From Desulfovibrionaceae bacterium (GTDB lineage Bacteria > Desulfobacterota > Desulfovibrionia > Desulfovibrionales > Desulfovibrionaceae), in NCBI GenBank assembly GCA_015709315.1, contig JACCQI010000018.1, positions 1 through 62,472 on the forward strand: DNA of 62,472 bases. The letters are read 5' to 3'. Every line of letters starts with the position of its first letter. The stretch's first letter is position 1. Both the position numbers and the translations under genes were made by a program. Positions 26,191 to 35,019 of the stretch are shown here, in pieces. The notes below the pieces were generated by a model that was not told where the DNA came from, searched no databases, and was given only the letters and a program-made list of their open reading frames with translations.

Positions 26191-26883
26191 TCAGAGAGTG
26201 AGACGCTGCACCTTTTCCAGGTACTCTCCGATGGCTTTTTCTTCTTTGTCGAGCATGTCGAGGAACATGCCCCCCAGGGTGATGATGCCCTTTTCCCGCT
26301 TGATGTTCCGAACGGCCATGGGAAGCTTGAGCGCGCCCTCCTCACCGAGGTTGAAGGCCACCACCACGGTGTCGTCCACGCCGGTGGCGGAGATCGGGTC
26401 CTTGGCCGTGGCCCTGGCCGACACCTTGCAGCCCGTGGCGCTCAGGTTGATGACCAGGCATTCGTGGGGACCGTCGTTGGTGTGCAGCATGCCGTCCAGG
26501 CTGACCTCGCAGCGGGTCTGCCTTCTCAGCTCGATTTTTTCGATGACGCTGGGGTACTCGATGAAGAGGAGCGGGGCGGGCGTACGGATGGCGTCGATCA
26601 CGTAGGCCCTGAAGCCGTACACCGTGCCCTTGTGCAGGTATTTGAGGATGACCTGTCCCCCGCCGGACAGCTCGCTGCGGATCTTGGAGGACAGGCGGAC
26701 ATTGATGATGATGTAGTTGTAGGGGTCGTATCCCACGACCCGGCCCCGGTAGGACTGGTCGACGTCCGGCACGCGGACCACGACCTCCCGGCCCACGGCC
26801 ACGCTTGCCTTGACGCCGGGGATTTTTTTCACCTTGGCGCCTTCGGGCGCTATTGCTGGTTGTTTTTCGTTCGTATCGGACAT
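26191..26883 (-). CDS. PilZ domain protein (YcgR-like c-di-GMP receptor)
   Basis: This 230-residue protein has an N-terminal YcgR_2-like domain (about 25-110) and a C-terminal PilZ domain with the RRQTR (RxxxR) motif near 125 and NLSATG in place of the usual D/NxSxxG. Both motifs would allow c-di-GMP binding. YcgR-type proteins act as flagellar brakes. ATG 26883 follows GAGG; an upstream ATG at 26925 lacks a ribosome site. It is the first gene of the PilZ/HD-GYP/membrane protein unit. Confidence 0.87.
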   Translation of the reverse strand: MSDTNEKQPAIAPEGAKVKKIPGVKASVAVGREVVVRVPDVDQSYRGRVVGYDPYNYIIINVRLSSKIRSELSGGGQVILKYLHKGTVYGFRAYVIDAIRTPAPLLFIEYPSVIEKIELRRQTRCEVSLDGMLHTNDGPHECLVINLSATGCKVSARATAKDPISATGVDDTVVVAFNLGEEGALKLPMAVRNIKREKGIITLGGMFLDMLDKEEKAIGEYLEKVQRLTL

Positions 26884-26991
26884 GGTCGGCCTCGCCGGAT
26901 TGAAGCCCTCCGGCGGATATTTCACTATCTGAAAAGTATAGCGATAAGTGGAGGCCGATGTCGATAGGGAAAAATCCCGGCTTCGGGCGGC

Positions 26992-27549
26992 TCAGAAGAC
27001 CACGGCCTCGAACCACAATATGGTGGTGTTCGGGTCTTTCCACGCGTTTCGGGGAAGCCCGGCCTTGACGCAGGTCTGGGCCAGGAATGTCTCCCGGTCC
27101 CATCCCCACTCCACGGGCACCTGGGGCAACAGCAGGCCGCTTCGCCCGTCCCTGGACATGATCAGCCCGTGGCGGCCGATCTCCACCCACTCCGGGTCCG
27201 GGCACGGCTCGATGGGGCTGAGGATGGAGATTTCGTATTCCACGGCGGAGAATTCGCCTTCGCTCAGGGGCGGGAAGCGGGGGTCCTGGAAGGCCGCGCT
27301 TTGGGCCATGTCCCAGACCGTGCGGTACAGTTCGCCCGAACCCTGGACGTTGCCGATACAGCCGCGCAGGCTGCCGCCGAGCTTGAGGGTGACGAATGCG
27401 CCCAGGCGTTTCCTGAGCGTGTCCGAGGGCGGCTGGGGCGGACCGGAGGGACCCTTTGACGGGTCGAGGCCGTGGGCGATGGACTGGACGACCAGGTCCT
27501 TGAGGTAGTCCTTTTCCCGGTCGGTGAGGTCGAAACGGAAATCACTCAT
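26992..27549 (-). CDS. amrA: AMMECR1 domain protein (AmmeMemoRadiSam system protein A)
   Basis: This 185-residue AMMECR1 protein has the characteristic LRGCIGNVQG motif (the LRGCIG hexapeptide of the family), FPPLSEGEFSAVEYEISILSP compressed over residues ~95-115, and LLPQVPVEWGWDRETFL. Homologues occur with a Memo-like protein and a radical SAM enzyme; neither partner gene is next to it here. Biochemical function is unknown, perhaps RNA or metabolite modification. It overlaps the upstream MFS gene by eight bases. Confidence 0.88.
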   Translation of the reverse strand: MSDFRFDLTDREKDYLKDLVVQSIAHGLDPSKGPSGPPQPPSDTLRKRLGAFVTLKLGGSLRGCIGNVQGSGELYRTVWDMAQSAAFQDPRFPPLSEGEFSAVEYEISILSPIEPCPDPEWVEIGRHGLIMSRDGRSGLLLPQVPVEWGWDRETFLAQTCVKAGLPRNAWKDPNTTILWFEAVVF

Positions 27550-28825
27550 GGAGGTCTCCTTGCTTGGTTATGGCGGGCGGGACGAAAAGCATGCCCGCCA
27601 GCCCGATCGCAAACAGCCCGATGATCGCGCTCATGCCCAGCCGCTGGCTGCCGGTGGCTAAAGTCAGCCAGCCCACCACGAACGGCCCCAGGAATGATGT
27701 CAGTTTGCCGGACAGGGCGAACAGGCCGAACATCTCGGTCCGCAACTCCTCGGGGGCCGTGCGGGCCAGGTAGGAGCGGCTGGACGCCTGGATCGGTCCC
27801 ACGAAGATACCGATTGCCAGGCCGAAAATCCAGAACAGGAGCTTGTCGGTGACCAGGAGGATGGCCACGCCGGGCACCATCAGCCCGGTCAGGGAGGCGA
27901 GGATGGTCTTGCGCGGCCCCAGCCGGTCGTCCATCCAGGCGAAGGCCGCCGCGCCCAGCCCGGCCGTGACGTTGAGGCCGATGCCGAACAGGATGACCTC
28001 GGAGGGGGACATGCCGAACGCCCCGGCCGCGTAGATGCCGCCGAAGGCGAACATGGTGGTCAGACCGTCGTTGTAGAACATGCGCGCCAGCAGGAAGATG
28101 ACGATGGCCTTGTGGTCGCGGACGTGGCGCAGGGAGTCCCGGAGCTGGGCGAACGCCTGGCCCGCTGCCCGCGAGAGCGGCGTGCCCGTGGCCCGCGCGT
28201 CCGGCGAGAACAGGAACAGGGGCAGGCAGAAGACCATGTACCACCCGGCGGTCAGGGGCATGACAGCGCGCACGTGCAGGGCGTCGGCATGGGGCACGCC
28301 GAACCAGCCCGGCGGCTGCACGAATCCGTACAGGGCCACGATGAGCAGGACCAGCCCGCCCGCGTAGCCCAGGCCCCAGCCCCAGCCCGACCACCGCCCG
28401 ATGGCGTCGCGCCCGGCCAGGTCCGGCAGCATGGCGTTGTAGAAGATCATGGCGTATTCGCTGCCCACCGTGCCGATTCCGGCCAGGACGAGCGCGAGGG
28501 GCGCGAAGGACGCGTCCGGGCCGACGAACCACAAAAGGCCCGTGGCCGCGATGCACAGCGCGGTGAACGCGCCGAGCCACGGCTTGCGGCGGCCCGACCT
28601 GTCGGCCATGGCCCCGAGCACCGGCCCGCCCAGGCCGACGACCAGCCCGGCCACGCCCATCATGGTGCCCCACTGGGCCGTGCCCACGGTTTCGTTCTCG
28701 GCCACGGCCTTGGTGAAATAGGCGGCGAACACAAAGGTCTGGACAAGGGCCGCGAACCCGGAGTTGGCCCAGTCGTACATGGCCCAGGACCAGAGGGCGC
28801 GCAGGGGGGAGCGGGATTCGGGCAT
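27542..28825 (-). CDS. MFS transporter (UMF1/Atg22-like)
   Basis: This 427-residue protein has about 12 transmembrane helices. It starts LRALWSWAMYDWANSGFAALVQ in the pattern of the UMF1/Atg22 subgroup (quoted as a landmark), with an MFS-type cytoplasmic loop DRSGRRKPWLG. The related fungal Atg22 exports amino acids; bacterial substrates are unknown. ATG 28825 was chosen; an upstream in-frame start at 28918 would overlap cobL. It is coupled to amrA by an eight-base overlap. Confidence 0.87.
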   Translation of the reverse strand: MPESRSPLRALWSWAMYDWANSGFAALVQTFVFAAYFTKAVAENETVGTAQWGTMMGVAGLVVGLGGPVLGAMADRSGRRKPWLGAFTALCIAATGLLWFVGPDASFAPLALVLAGIGTVGSEYAMIFYNAMLPDLAGRDAIGRWSGWGWGLGYAGGLVLLIVALYGFVQPPGWFGVPHADALHVRAVMPLTAGWYMVFCLPLFLFSPDARATGTPLSRAAGQAFAQLRDSLRHVRDHKAIVIFLLARMFYNDGLTTMFAFGGIYAAGAFGMSPSEVILFGIGLNVTAGLGAAAFAWMDDRLGPRKTILASLTGLMVPGVAILLVTDKLLFWIFGLAIGIFVGPIQASSRSYLARTAPEELRTEMFGLFALSGKLTSFLGPFVVGWLTLATGSQRLGMSAIIGLFAIGLAGMLFVPPAITKQGDLHE

Positions 28826-28899
28826 GGGGGCAGGATACGGCAAGCGGCCGGGAGACGCCAGCCCGTTGTCGGCCCGGGCGTCGGGAGGAGGCTTCTCGC

Positions 28900-30144
28900 C
28901 TACGGTTTTTCCGCCCACAGCACGAAGACCGGATTCTGCGCCTTGAACCGAAGGTCGCCCGCCAGGGAGTCCGTGGCCGACGCCTGGAGTTGGGTCACGC
29001 CGAAGTGCCAGCCCTGTTCGTGGAAGTGGTCCTTGGCCATGTGCAGGGTGTCCAGAAGGATGCAGTGGATCACTATCCGGCCGCGCGGTGCAAGGCGTTC
29101 ACAGGCCGTTTTCAGCAGGGCGGTGTCCCGGTTGGACGCGCCGCCCAGCCCGCCGCCGATGAAGATGCGGTCCGGGTCGGGCAGGTCGGCCAGCACGTCC
29201 GGCATGTCCCCGAGCACGGCGTCCACCAGCCAGGCCCCGGTGCGGCGGATGTTCTCGCGGATCATGGCCGCGCGGGTCTTGTGGCGCTCCACGGCGAAGA
29301 CGCGGCCGCGCCAGGCCAGGTGGGACGCCTCGATGGCCACCGAGCCGCACCCCGCGCCCAGGTCCCAGACCGTGGAGGACGGCTCCACGCCCAGGTGGGC
29401 CAGCCCGGCGGCGCGCACCGGCAGCTTGGTGATGAGGTTGTTCTGGTGCAGGTAGTAGTGGTCCGGGATGCCCATGGTCAGCTCGATCTCGGGCGGGTAC
29501 TGCCGTTCCAGGACCACCAGGTTGAGGTCCGAGAAGTCCATGCCCCAGGTCTCGGGCAGGGCCAGGGGGCGGATTCTCTCGTCCGGGGATCCCAGGTTCT
29601 CCAGCACGGTCATGGAGAAGCAGTCCGCGCCCCGCTCCAGCAAGGCGCGGGCCACCTCGGCCGGGGTGTTGGCCGCGTCGGTGAAGACCGCGATCCGGTC
29701 GGCGCGCACCAGGGCCGCGTAGAGCGGCGAAAAGTCGTCGCGCCCGTGCAGGGACACGAAGTCCATCTCCTGCCACGGCAGGCCGAGCCGGGCCGAGGCC
29801 AGCTGCATGGTGGAGACGTTGGGTTCGACCAGCATGTTTTCCCGGCCGATCTCCTCGCCCAGCCGCTTCCCGATGCCGAAGAAAAGCGGGTCGCCGTCGG
29901 CCAGCACGACCACGTCCTCCCCCCGGTCCATGGCCTCGCGCACGGCCTTGATGACCGGGGGCAGAGGACCGCTGATGGGCAGGACGGCGGCCTGCTTCGG
30001 CATCAGCTCCGAAGGCACGGCCTCAAGGAGCCGCTTGCCGCCCACCACCAGGCGGGCGCCGGCCAGGATTTGCCGGGCGCTTTGGGGTAGACGGAGGGAG
30101 CCGGGGGTCAGCCCGATGACGCGGACAGGGTGCGTTGATGACAT
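28900..30144 (-). CDS. cobL: CobL-type precorrin-6Y methyltransferase, CbiE-CbiT fusion
   Basis: This 414-residue fusion has CbiE in about 1-200 (VRVIGLTPGS, VVLADGDPLFFGIGKRL) and CbiT in about 215-400 with the SAM motif VWDLGAGCGSVAIEAS and IFIGGGLGG. It methylates C5 and C15 of (cobalt-)precorrin-6B and decarboxylates the acetate at C12. It belongs to the corrin pathway with cbiD, cbiG and cobJ in this window, which lie in three separate transcription units. A 149-base gap separates it from the divergent transaldolase gene. Confidence 0.93.
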   Translation of the reverse strand: MSSTHPVRVIGLTPGSLRLPQSARQILAGARLVVGGKRLLEAVPSELMPKQAAVLPISGPLPPVIKAVREAMDRGEDVVVLADGDPLFFGIGKRLGEEIGRENMLVEPNVSTMQLASARLGLPWQEMDFVSLHGRDDFSPLYAALVRADRIAVFTDAANTPAEVARALLERGADCFSMTVLENLGSPDERIRPLALPETWGMDFSDLNLVVLERQYPPEIELTMGIPDHYYLHQNNLITKLPVRAAGLAHLGVEPSSTVWDLGAGCGSVAIEASHLAWRGRVFAVERHKTRAAMIRENIRRTGAWLVDAVLGDMPDVLADLPDPDRIFIGGGLGGASNRDTALLKTACERLAPRGRIVIHCILLDTLHMAKDHFHEQGWHFGVTQLQASATDSLAGDLRFKAQNPVFVLWAEKP

Positions 30145-30293
30145 GAGCCGTAATGTAAACCAAACCGTTCAAAGGGGAAAGGAGAATAGGACGATGGGCG
30201 AAAACGCTTGCACATGGTTTCAACCCGGTTGGGATTGTGCTACCTAAAGCCGAATCGTGGGCCAACCAGCGTGTGCCCGCCAAAGGAGGTTGC

Positions 30294-30944
30294 ATGGAAT
30301 TCTTTCTCGATACGGCCAATCTGGATCAGATAAGGGAAGTCGGGGAGCTTGGCCTGCTCGACGGCGTGACCACCAATCCGACCCTCATGTCACGCGAGGG
30401 CGGCGATTGGCGCAGGCAGGCGGCGCTCATCTGCGAGGCCGTGGACGGCCCGGTCTCCCTGGAGGTCATCGGCACCGACGCGGACGATATGGTCAGGGAG
30501 GCCGAGGACCTTGTGTCGTTCGGCCCCAACGTGGTGGTCAAGATCCCCATGATCCGCGAGGGACTCAAGGCGCTCAGGCAACTGACCGAGCGCGGGATCA
30601 GGACCAACGTGACCCTGGTGTTTTCCCCGAACCAGGCCCTGCTGGCCGCCAAGCTCGGGGCCACCTACGTGTCCCCGTTCGTGGGCCGCCTGGACGGCCT
30701 GGGCCAGTCCGGCATGGAGGGCGTGAGCCAGATGCGGACCATCTTCGACAACTACGGGTTCGAGACGAAAATCCTGGTGGCCAGCGTGCGCCATCCCATG
30801 CACGTACTGGACGCGGGCCTTATCGGCGCGGACGTGATCACCCTGCCGTACTCGACCATCCTGCAACTCATGCAGCACCCCCTGACCGACAAGGGGCTGG
30901 CCGCCTTTCTCGCCGACTGGGAGGCATTCCAGAGCGGAAAGTAA
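30294..30944 (+). CDS. Transaldolase / fructose-6-phosphate aldolase-like protein
   Basis: This 216-residue protein of the small TalC/FSA subfamily begins MEFFLDTANLDQIRE, has GVTTNPTL, the Schiff-base Lys in VVVKIPM (about residue 85), and GATYVSPFVGRLDG. It acts either as transaldolase in the non-oxidative pentose phosphate pathway or as fructose-6-phosphate aldolase; sequence alone does not decide. ATG 30294 follows AAAGGAGG. It is monocistronic with a clean terminator. Confidence 0.92.
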   Translation: MEFFLDTANLDQIREVGELGLLDGVTTNPTLMSREGGDWRRQAALICEAVDGPVSLEVIGTDADDMVREAEDLVSFGPNVVVKIPMIREGLKALRQLTERGIRTNVTLVFSPNQALLAAKLGATYVSPFVGRLDGLGQSGMEGVSQMRTIFDNYGFETKILVASVRHPMHVLDAGLIGADVITLPYSTILQLMQHPLTDKGLAAFLADWEAFQSGK

Positions 30945-30970
30945 CAGGTTGGGCAGGATACGAAAACACA

Positions 30971-30999
30971 AGGGCCGCAGTGAGTTGCGGCCCTTTTTT
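30971..30999 (+). terminator. Terminator after the transaldolase-like gene
   Basis: The stem AGGGCCGCA (30971-30979) pairs with TGCGGCCCT (30986-30994) across a six-base loop and is followed by a run of T. Confidence 0.88.
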
Positions 31000-31013
31000 A
31001 TGGTCTTCGGCGG

Positions 31014-31847
31014 TTAGAAGCCCGCTGCCCTGGCCCGGGCGCTTTCCACGACCCTGAGCAGCGCGGCCAGGTCCTTGGGCGAGGGGATGTGCCCCCGCCG
31101 GAACGCCTGGGAAAGCGGCCTGCCGCGCAGGTAATCGTCCGCCCATTCCCGGACCCGGCGGTGGAAGAAGGCCGGGTTGTTGCGGACGATGAGCGCCTTG
31201 GCCCGGCCGTCGTGCTCCCGCGCCTGGCGGGAGAAGTTGGCGCTGTGGAGGTGGTAGTCGTAGAGCGGCGACGGAAGGTGGTGAAAGCGCGCCCCGGCCA
31301 TCAGGCACTGCACCCAGTAGTCCCAGTCCTCGTAATCGGTGTTGTCGCGGTAGCGCACGCCCGCGTCCCAGAGTTCCCGCCGGTACACGGCCGTGGGGGA
31401 GAGGGTGTTCTGCATGCGGAGGTGGGCGGGATGGAAGTCGGGCAGCCGGATTGCGCGGTGTTCGTCCCACCCGTGCTCCACATAGTCGGTGTAGACCAGG
31501 TCCGCGCCCGATTCCAGGGCGTCCAGGCATCGGGCGAGGTAGTCCGGGCGCAGGGCGTCGTCCGGGTCCAGGCTCATCAGGTACCGGCCCGAGGCCAGGG
31601 AAAGCCCCCGGTTGCGGACCGGGCCGGGCCTGCCCGTCCTGGGCAGGGGCCAGACCTCGAACCGGGCGCAGGATATCCGCCGCCGCCAGCCGTTGGCGCG
31701 TTGTATGGAGTCGTCGTCGGAACCGTCGTCCATGAACAGGATTTCCACGTCGTCGAGCGGCATGGACTGCGCGTCCAGGGAACCGAACACCCTGTCCGCG
31801 AACCGGCCGTAATTGCGGTTCGGAACCACAATCGATAGGATTGGCAT
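31014..31847 (-). CDS. Glycosyltransferase family 2
   Basis: This 277-residue GT-A enzyme starts LSIVVPNRNYGRFADRV, has DDGSDDDS in the nucleotide-binding region and the metal-binding DPDD in YLMSLDPDDALRPD. The length and lack of membrane helices indicate a soluble glycosyltransferase for polysaccharide or protein glycosylation. Sugar and acceptor are unknown. No other glycan genes flank it except galE 8 kb away, so it is an isolated member. Confidence 0.88.
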   Translation of the reverse strand: MPILSIVVPNRNYGRFADRVFGSLDAQSMPLDDVEILFMDDGSDDDSIQRANGWRRRISCARFEVWPLPRTGRPGPVRNRGLSLASGRYLMSLDPDDALRPDYLARCLDALESGADLVYTDYVEHGWDEHRAIRLPDFHPAHLRMQNTLSPTAVYRRELWDAGVRYRDNTDYEDWDYWVQCLMAGARFHHLPSPLYDYHLHSANFSRQAREHDGRAKALIVRNNPAFFHRRVREWADDYLRGRPLSQAFRRGHIPSPKDLAALLRVVESARARAAGF

Positions 31848-31936
31848 GCGCGCCCCTTCACGTTGATGCCCCGGCCCCGGCCGCGCGGCCGGTGTCGGGC
31901 GTTGTCTCCCAAGGGGCGCTCGTCAAAGTCGAACAC

Positions 31937-31956
31937 CGTGTACGTCGTCGTACACG
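31937..31956. promoter_or_regulatory. Palindrome upstream of the glycosyltransferase gene
   Basis: CGTGTACG (31937-31944) and CGTACACG (31949-31956) form a perfect 8-bp dyad around TCGT, 90 bases upstream of the glycosyltransferase start. No T run follows, so an operator is more likely than a terminator. The binding protein is unknown. Confidence 0.35.
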
Positions 31957-32030
31957 TCTCCCCTGCCGACCTATCGGCAGTCCGGGCGGCTTTCTTTACC
32001 GGAAAATCGGATCAACGGGCGGGCGCGCGG

Positions 32031-32405
32031 CTACGGTTTTCGGAGCCAGTCCTCGGCCTGGCGCCTGTCGAAGAAGACCTTGAACACGATGGATCGGTTC
32101 GCGGCGGCGGTTTCGTAGGCCTGTTGCCCCTGCGGGGAGGAGGGCGGCGGCAGGGCGGCCACGCGCAATCCCAGGGTCGCCAGCTCGTTTTGCTCCCAGT
32201 ACTGGGCCAGGGCCAGGATATCCGCATAATCGAGGGATATGGTCATGTCCCGGTCGTCCGTCAGCAGCTTCCGCACTCCTTCCTCGCGCGCCCAGGCCAC
32301 CTGGGCCTGAACATACTCCACCCCGTCTTCGATGGTGGTTATGTCTCCGGAGGATTTGATGAACAGGTAATCGCCGATGCGCGTCATGGCGGCGTGAACA
32401 GGCAT
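32031..32405 (-). CDS. Hypothetical protein, possibly STAS/SpoIIAA-like
   Basis: This 124-residue soluble protein begins with strands typical of the STAS/SpoIIAA-like fold (RIGDYLFIKSSGDITTIED), followed by EEGVRKLLTDDRDMTISLDYADI and a C-terminal VFKVFFDRRQAEDWL. The last motif is common in SpoIIAA-like proteins that end in a xxAxxWL helix. ATG 32405 follows GGAG. The fold call is tentative. It lies 23 bases after cbiD and may be cotranscribed with it. Confidence 0.65.
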   Translation of the reverse strand: MPVHAAMTRIGDYLFIKSSGDITTIEDGVEYVQAQVAWAREEGVRKLLTDDRDMTISLDYADILALAQYWEQNELATLGLRVAALPPPSSPQGQQAYETAAANRSIVFKVFFDRRQAEDWLRKP

Positions 32406-32428
32406 TGATTCTCCATTCGGCCCGTTTT

Positions 32429-33505
32429 TCACAGGAGCCGGTTACCCTCGAAATCGAAGACCGCGTAATCGACCCGCACCCGGCCGCCGGAAAAGGCTTC
32501 GGCATGTTGTTTCGCTCGGTCGGCCAGCAGACGGACGAGCCGGTCGCGGGCCGGGTCTCCCCGGAGCATGTTCAGGACCTGGACGGCGGTGTTGGCCCGC
32601 CGGATGTCGGGCAGGAGCAGGCCGCCGACTCCGGCCTCGGCGCAGCGGTCCGCCAGTCGGCCGAAATCCACGGGGTGGGACTTGGCGTGGGTGTAGGCAA
32701 GCCCCTGGGCCTGCTTGGCCAGCTTGCCGAAAAAGACCGACCAGGTGGCGCGCGCAAAGCCTTTTTTGGCGGCCGAGCGCATGGCGTGCTCGAAAAAGTC
32801 GGCGGCCTGGATCACGGCCAGCTCGTGCGTGTCCGGGTGCGCCTGGAGGTAAAACCGTTCCGAGCGCCTGCCCGTGGTGAAGACCGCGTGGTCGAGTCCC
32901 TGGGCGCGGGCCACGTCCAGCCCCTCGTCCATGGTCGCCTTCCACGATGCGTGGGAATAGGGCCGGACAATGCCCTGGGTGCCGAGGATGGAGATGCCGC
33001 CCGTGATGCCCAGCCGCGGGTTCATGGTCTTTCGGGCGATGGCCTCGCCGTCCGGGACTTCCACGAGAACCGATATCCGCCCGGTTTCCATGCCCATGGC
33101 CGCCGCGCGCGCGGCTTCCGCGATCTGTTTGCGCGGCTCCGGGTTGATGGCCGCCTCGCCCACGGCCACGGGCAGGCCGGGCAGGGTGGCGCGGCCCACG
33201 CCCCTGCCGCCGTCCACGCTCACGGACAGCGGGCCGGGAATCGACGGGTCCAGGGCGACCACGGCCTGGATTTCGCATCCGTGGGTGGCGTCCGGGTCGT
33301 CCCCGCCGTCCTTGACGACGGTCACGCGCACGCCGCCGTTGTCCGGCTCGCAGCGGCCCACGGGCACGGAAAGCGACCCGCCGGGCGGGAGCGGGACGTC
33401 GACCGTTTCCGGCCGCTCGCCCGTGAGCAGGAACCGGACCCCGGCCATGGCCGCCGCCGCGGCGCAGGTGCCGGTGGTGCGCCCGGTTCGCAATGTCTTG
33501 CCCAT
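32429..33505 (-). CDS. cbiD: CbiD, cobalt-precorrin-5B C1-methyltransferase
   Basis: This 358-residue protein has the CbiD start LRTGRTTGTCAAAAA, the glycine-rich GGRGVGRATLPG loop, INPEPRKQI and the GGISILGTQGIVRPYS motif. It methylates C1 in the anaerobic (cobalt-early) corrin pathway after CbiG opens the ring lactone. The start is the ATG preceded by AAGAGGG. It follows the Rossmann/DUF2867 gene with two bases between stop and start. CbiD is a marker of the anaerobic route, in keeping with cbiG at 38.3 kb. Confidence 0.94.
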   Translation of the reverse strand: MGKTLRTGRTTGTCAAAAAMAGVRFLLTGERPETVDVPLPPGGSLSVPVGRCEPDNGGVRVTVVKDGGDDPDATHGCEIQAVVALDPSIPGPLSVSVDGGRGVGRATLPGLPVAVGEAAINPEPRKQIAEAARAAAMGMETGRISVLVEVPDGEAIARKTMNPRLGITGGISILGTQGIVRPYSHASWKATMDEGLDVARAQGLDHAVFTTGRRSERFYLQAHPDTHELAVIQAADFFEHAMRSAAKKGFARATWSVFFGKLAKQAQGLAYTHAKSHPVDFGRLADRCAEAGVGGLLLPDIRRANTAVQVLNMLRGDPARDRLVRLLADRAKQHAEAFSGGRVRVDYAVFDFEGNRLL

Positions 33506-33507
33506 GG

Positions 33508-35004
33508 TCACCGGACCCTCTTGGGCGGCTCGTAGAGGTGGGTGCCCGCCAGTGTGGAAATGTTTTCGATGATGTTTTTGAACAGGATGCCGTGGAAGGG
33601 GTACATGGCGTACCAGTAGAGGATGCCGGTCAGCCCGCGCGGCAGGAACTTGGCGGTCATGGACAGGTCCACGGCGTTTTCCCACTGGGCGTCGAGCTTG
33701 AATTCCAGCAGGGCCTGGCCCGGCAGTCGCATCTCGGCCAGGAGCAGGAGCCGCTGCCCCTCGTCCGAGGCGATGACCCGCCAGAAGTCCAGGGCGTCGC
33801 CCACCCGAAGCTCCTCGTGCCCCTTGGGGCGGCCCGGCTTCATGCCCGGTCCGGCCAGAAGCCGGTCGATGAGGCCGCGCATCCGCCATAGCGGGTCCCC
33901 GTAGTACCATCCCTGCTCGCCGCCGATGCGGCTGACCACGTCCCAGACCTTGGCCGGATCGCCTTGGAGCCGGGCCGCGTAGCCCATCTCGAACCGGGTG
34001 CCGCCCGCGTAGTCCGGGTCGTTGGCGGACGCCCATTCGGGCATGCATGCGCTGCCCACGTCGAACAGGCAGGTCTCCACGGCCTGCTGCTCGGTCTTTT
34101 CCAGCGCCCGCCGGATGGCCTCGCGGCAGGAGAAAAGCTGAAGCGGCACCAGGTCGCGGATGGCGTTGTCGTGGCAGACGACTTCGTTGCGCAGCCCCTC
34201 GATCAGGGCGCGGGACAGGGCCATGGGAACCGGCGTTATCAGGGATACCCAGAAGGAGGAGAGCCGGGGCGAGACAAAGGGCGAGGGAAAGAGGTGCCGC
34301 CGGGGGATGCCCGCCACCTCGGAATAGAGCTGGAACAACTCGGCGTAGGACATGATGTCCGGCCCGCCGATGTCCAGGGTCAGCCCGGCCGTGGCCTCGT
34401 TCTCCAGGCACCCGGCCAGGTAGTCGAGCACGTTGCGGATGGCGATGGGCTGGGTCCTGGTCCGCACCCACTTGGGGGTGATCATGACCGGTAGCCGGTC
34501 CGCCAGGTAGCGCACCAGCTCGAAGGAGGACGAGCCGGAGCCGATGATCTGGGCGGCCCGCAGCACGGTCACCCGGGCCGTTCCGAGGCGGAGGATGCGT
34601 CCCACCTCGGCGCGGGACTGAAGGTGCTTGGAAAGGGGATGGTCGTCGAAGTCCTCGCCCAGGCCGCCGAGGTAGATGATGCGCTCGATGCCGGAATCCT
34701 GGACCGCCTCGACCATGTTGTAGGCGGCGTCGCGCTCCTGGGCCGCGAAGTCGCGGCTCGGCCGGGTCATGGAGTGGACCAGGTAGAAGGCGGCGGAACA
34801 GCCGAGCGCAGCGGCCTTGAGGCTTGCGGGGTCGTGCATGTCCGCCTGGACGACCTCCACCTTGGCCCCCCAGGGTCGGGCCAGTATCTTTTCCACGCTG
34901 CGCCCGGCCGCGCGCACCTTGTGGCCCCGCTCCAGAAGGAGCGGCACCAGTCGGCCGCCCACGTATCCCGTGGACCCGAGCACCAGAACAGGACCGTCGG
35001 CCAT
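33508..35004 (-). CDS. NAD(P)-binding Rossmann protein with DUF2867-like C-terminus
   Basis: The protein has 498 residues. The N-terminal ~300 residues form an atypical SDR (VLGSTGYVGGRLVPLLL; later YLGGLGED) of the NmrA/YbjT type. The C-terminal ~170 residues look like a DUF2867 domain (FEMGYAARLQGDPAKVWDVV...LLLLAEMRLPGQALLEF, separated in the protein) and end with GTHLYEPPKRVR. Such fusions occur in many bacteria with unknown function, perhaps ligand or lipid binding joined to a dehydrogenase. It is 15 bases downstream of a lipoprotein gene and two bases upstream of cbiD. Confidence 0.83.
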   Translation of the reverse strand: MADGPVLVLGSTGYVGGRLVPLLLERGHKVRAAGRSVEKILARPWGAKVEVVQADMHDPASLKAAALGCSAAFYLVHSMTRPSRDFAAQERDAAYNMVEAVQDSGIERIIYLGGLGEDFDDHPLSKHLQSRAEVGRILRLGTARVTVLRAAQIIGSGSSSFELVRYLADRLPVMITPKWVRTRTQPIAIRNVLDYLAGCLENEATAGLTLDIGGPDIMSYAELFQLYSEVAGIPRRHLFPSPFVSPRLSSFWVSLITPVPMALSRALIEGLRNEVVCHDNAIRDLVPLQLFSCREAIRRALEKTEQQAVETCLFDVGSACMPEWASANDPDYAGGTRFEMGYAARLQGDPAKVWDVVSRIGGEQGWYYGDPLWRMRGLIDRLLAGPGMKPGRPKGHEELRVGDALDFWRVIASDEGQRLLLLAEMRLPGQALLEFKLDAQWENAVDLSMTAKFLPRGLTGILYWYAMYPFHGILFKNIIENISTLAGTHLYEPPKRVR

Positions 35005-35019
35005 GGCGTCGCTCCTCGG

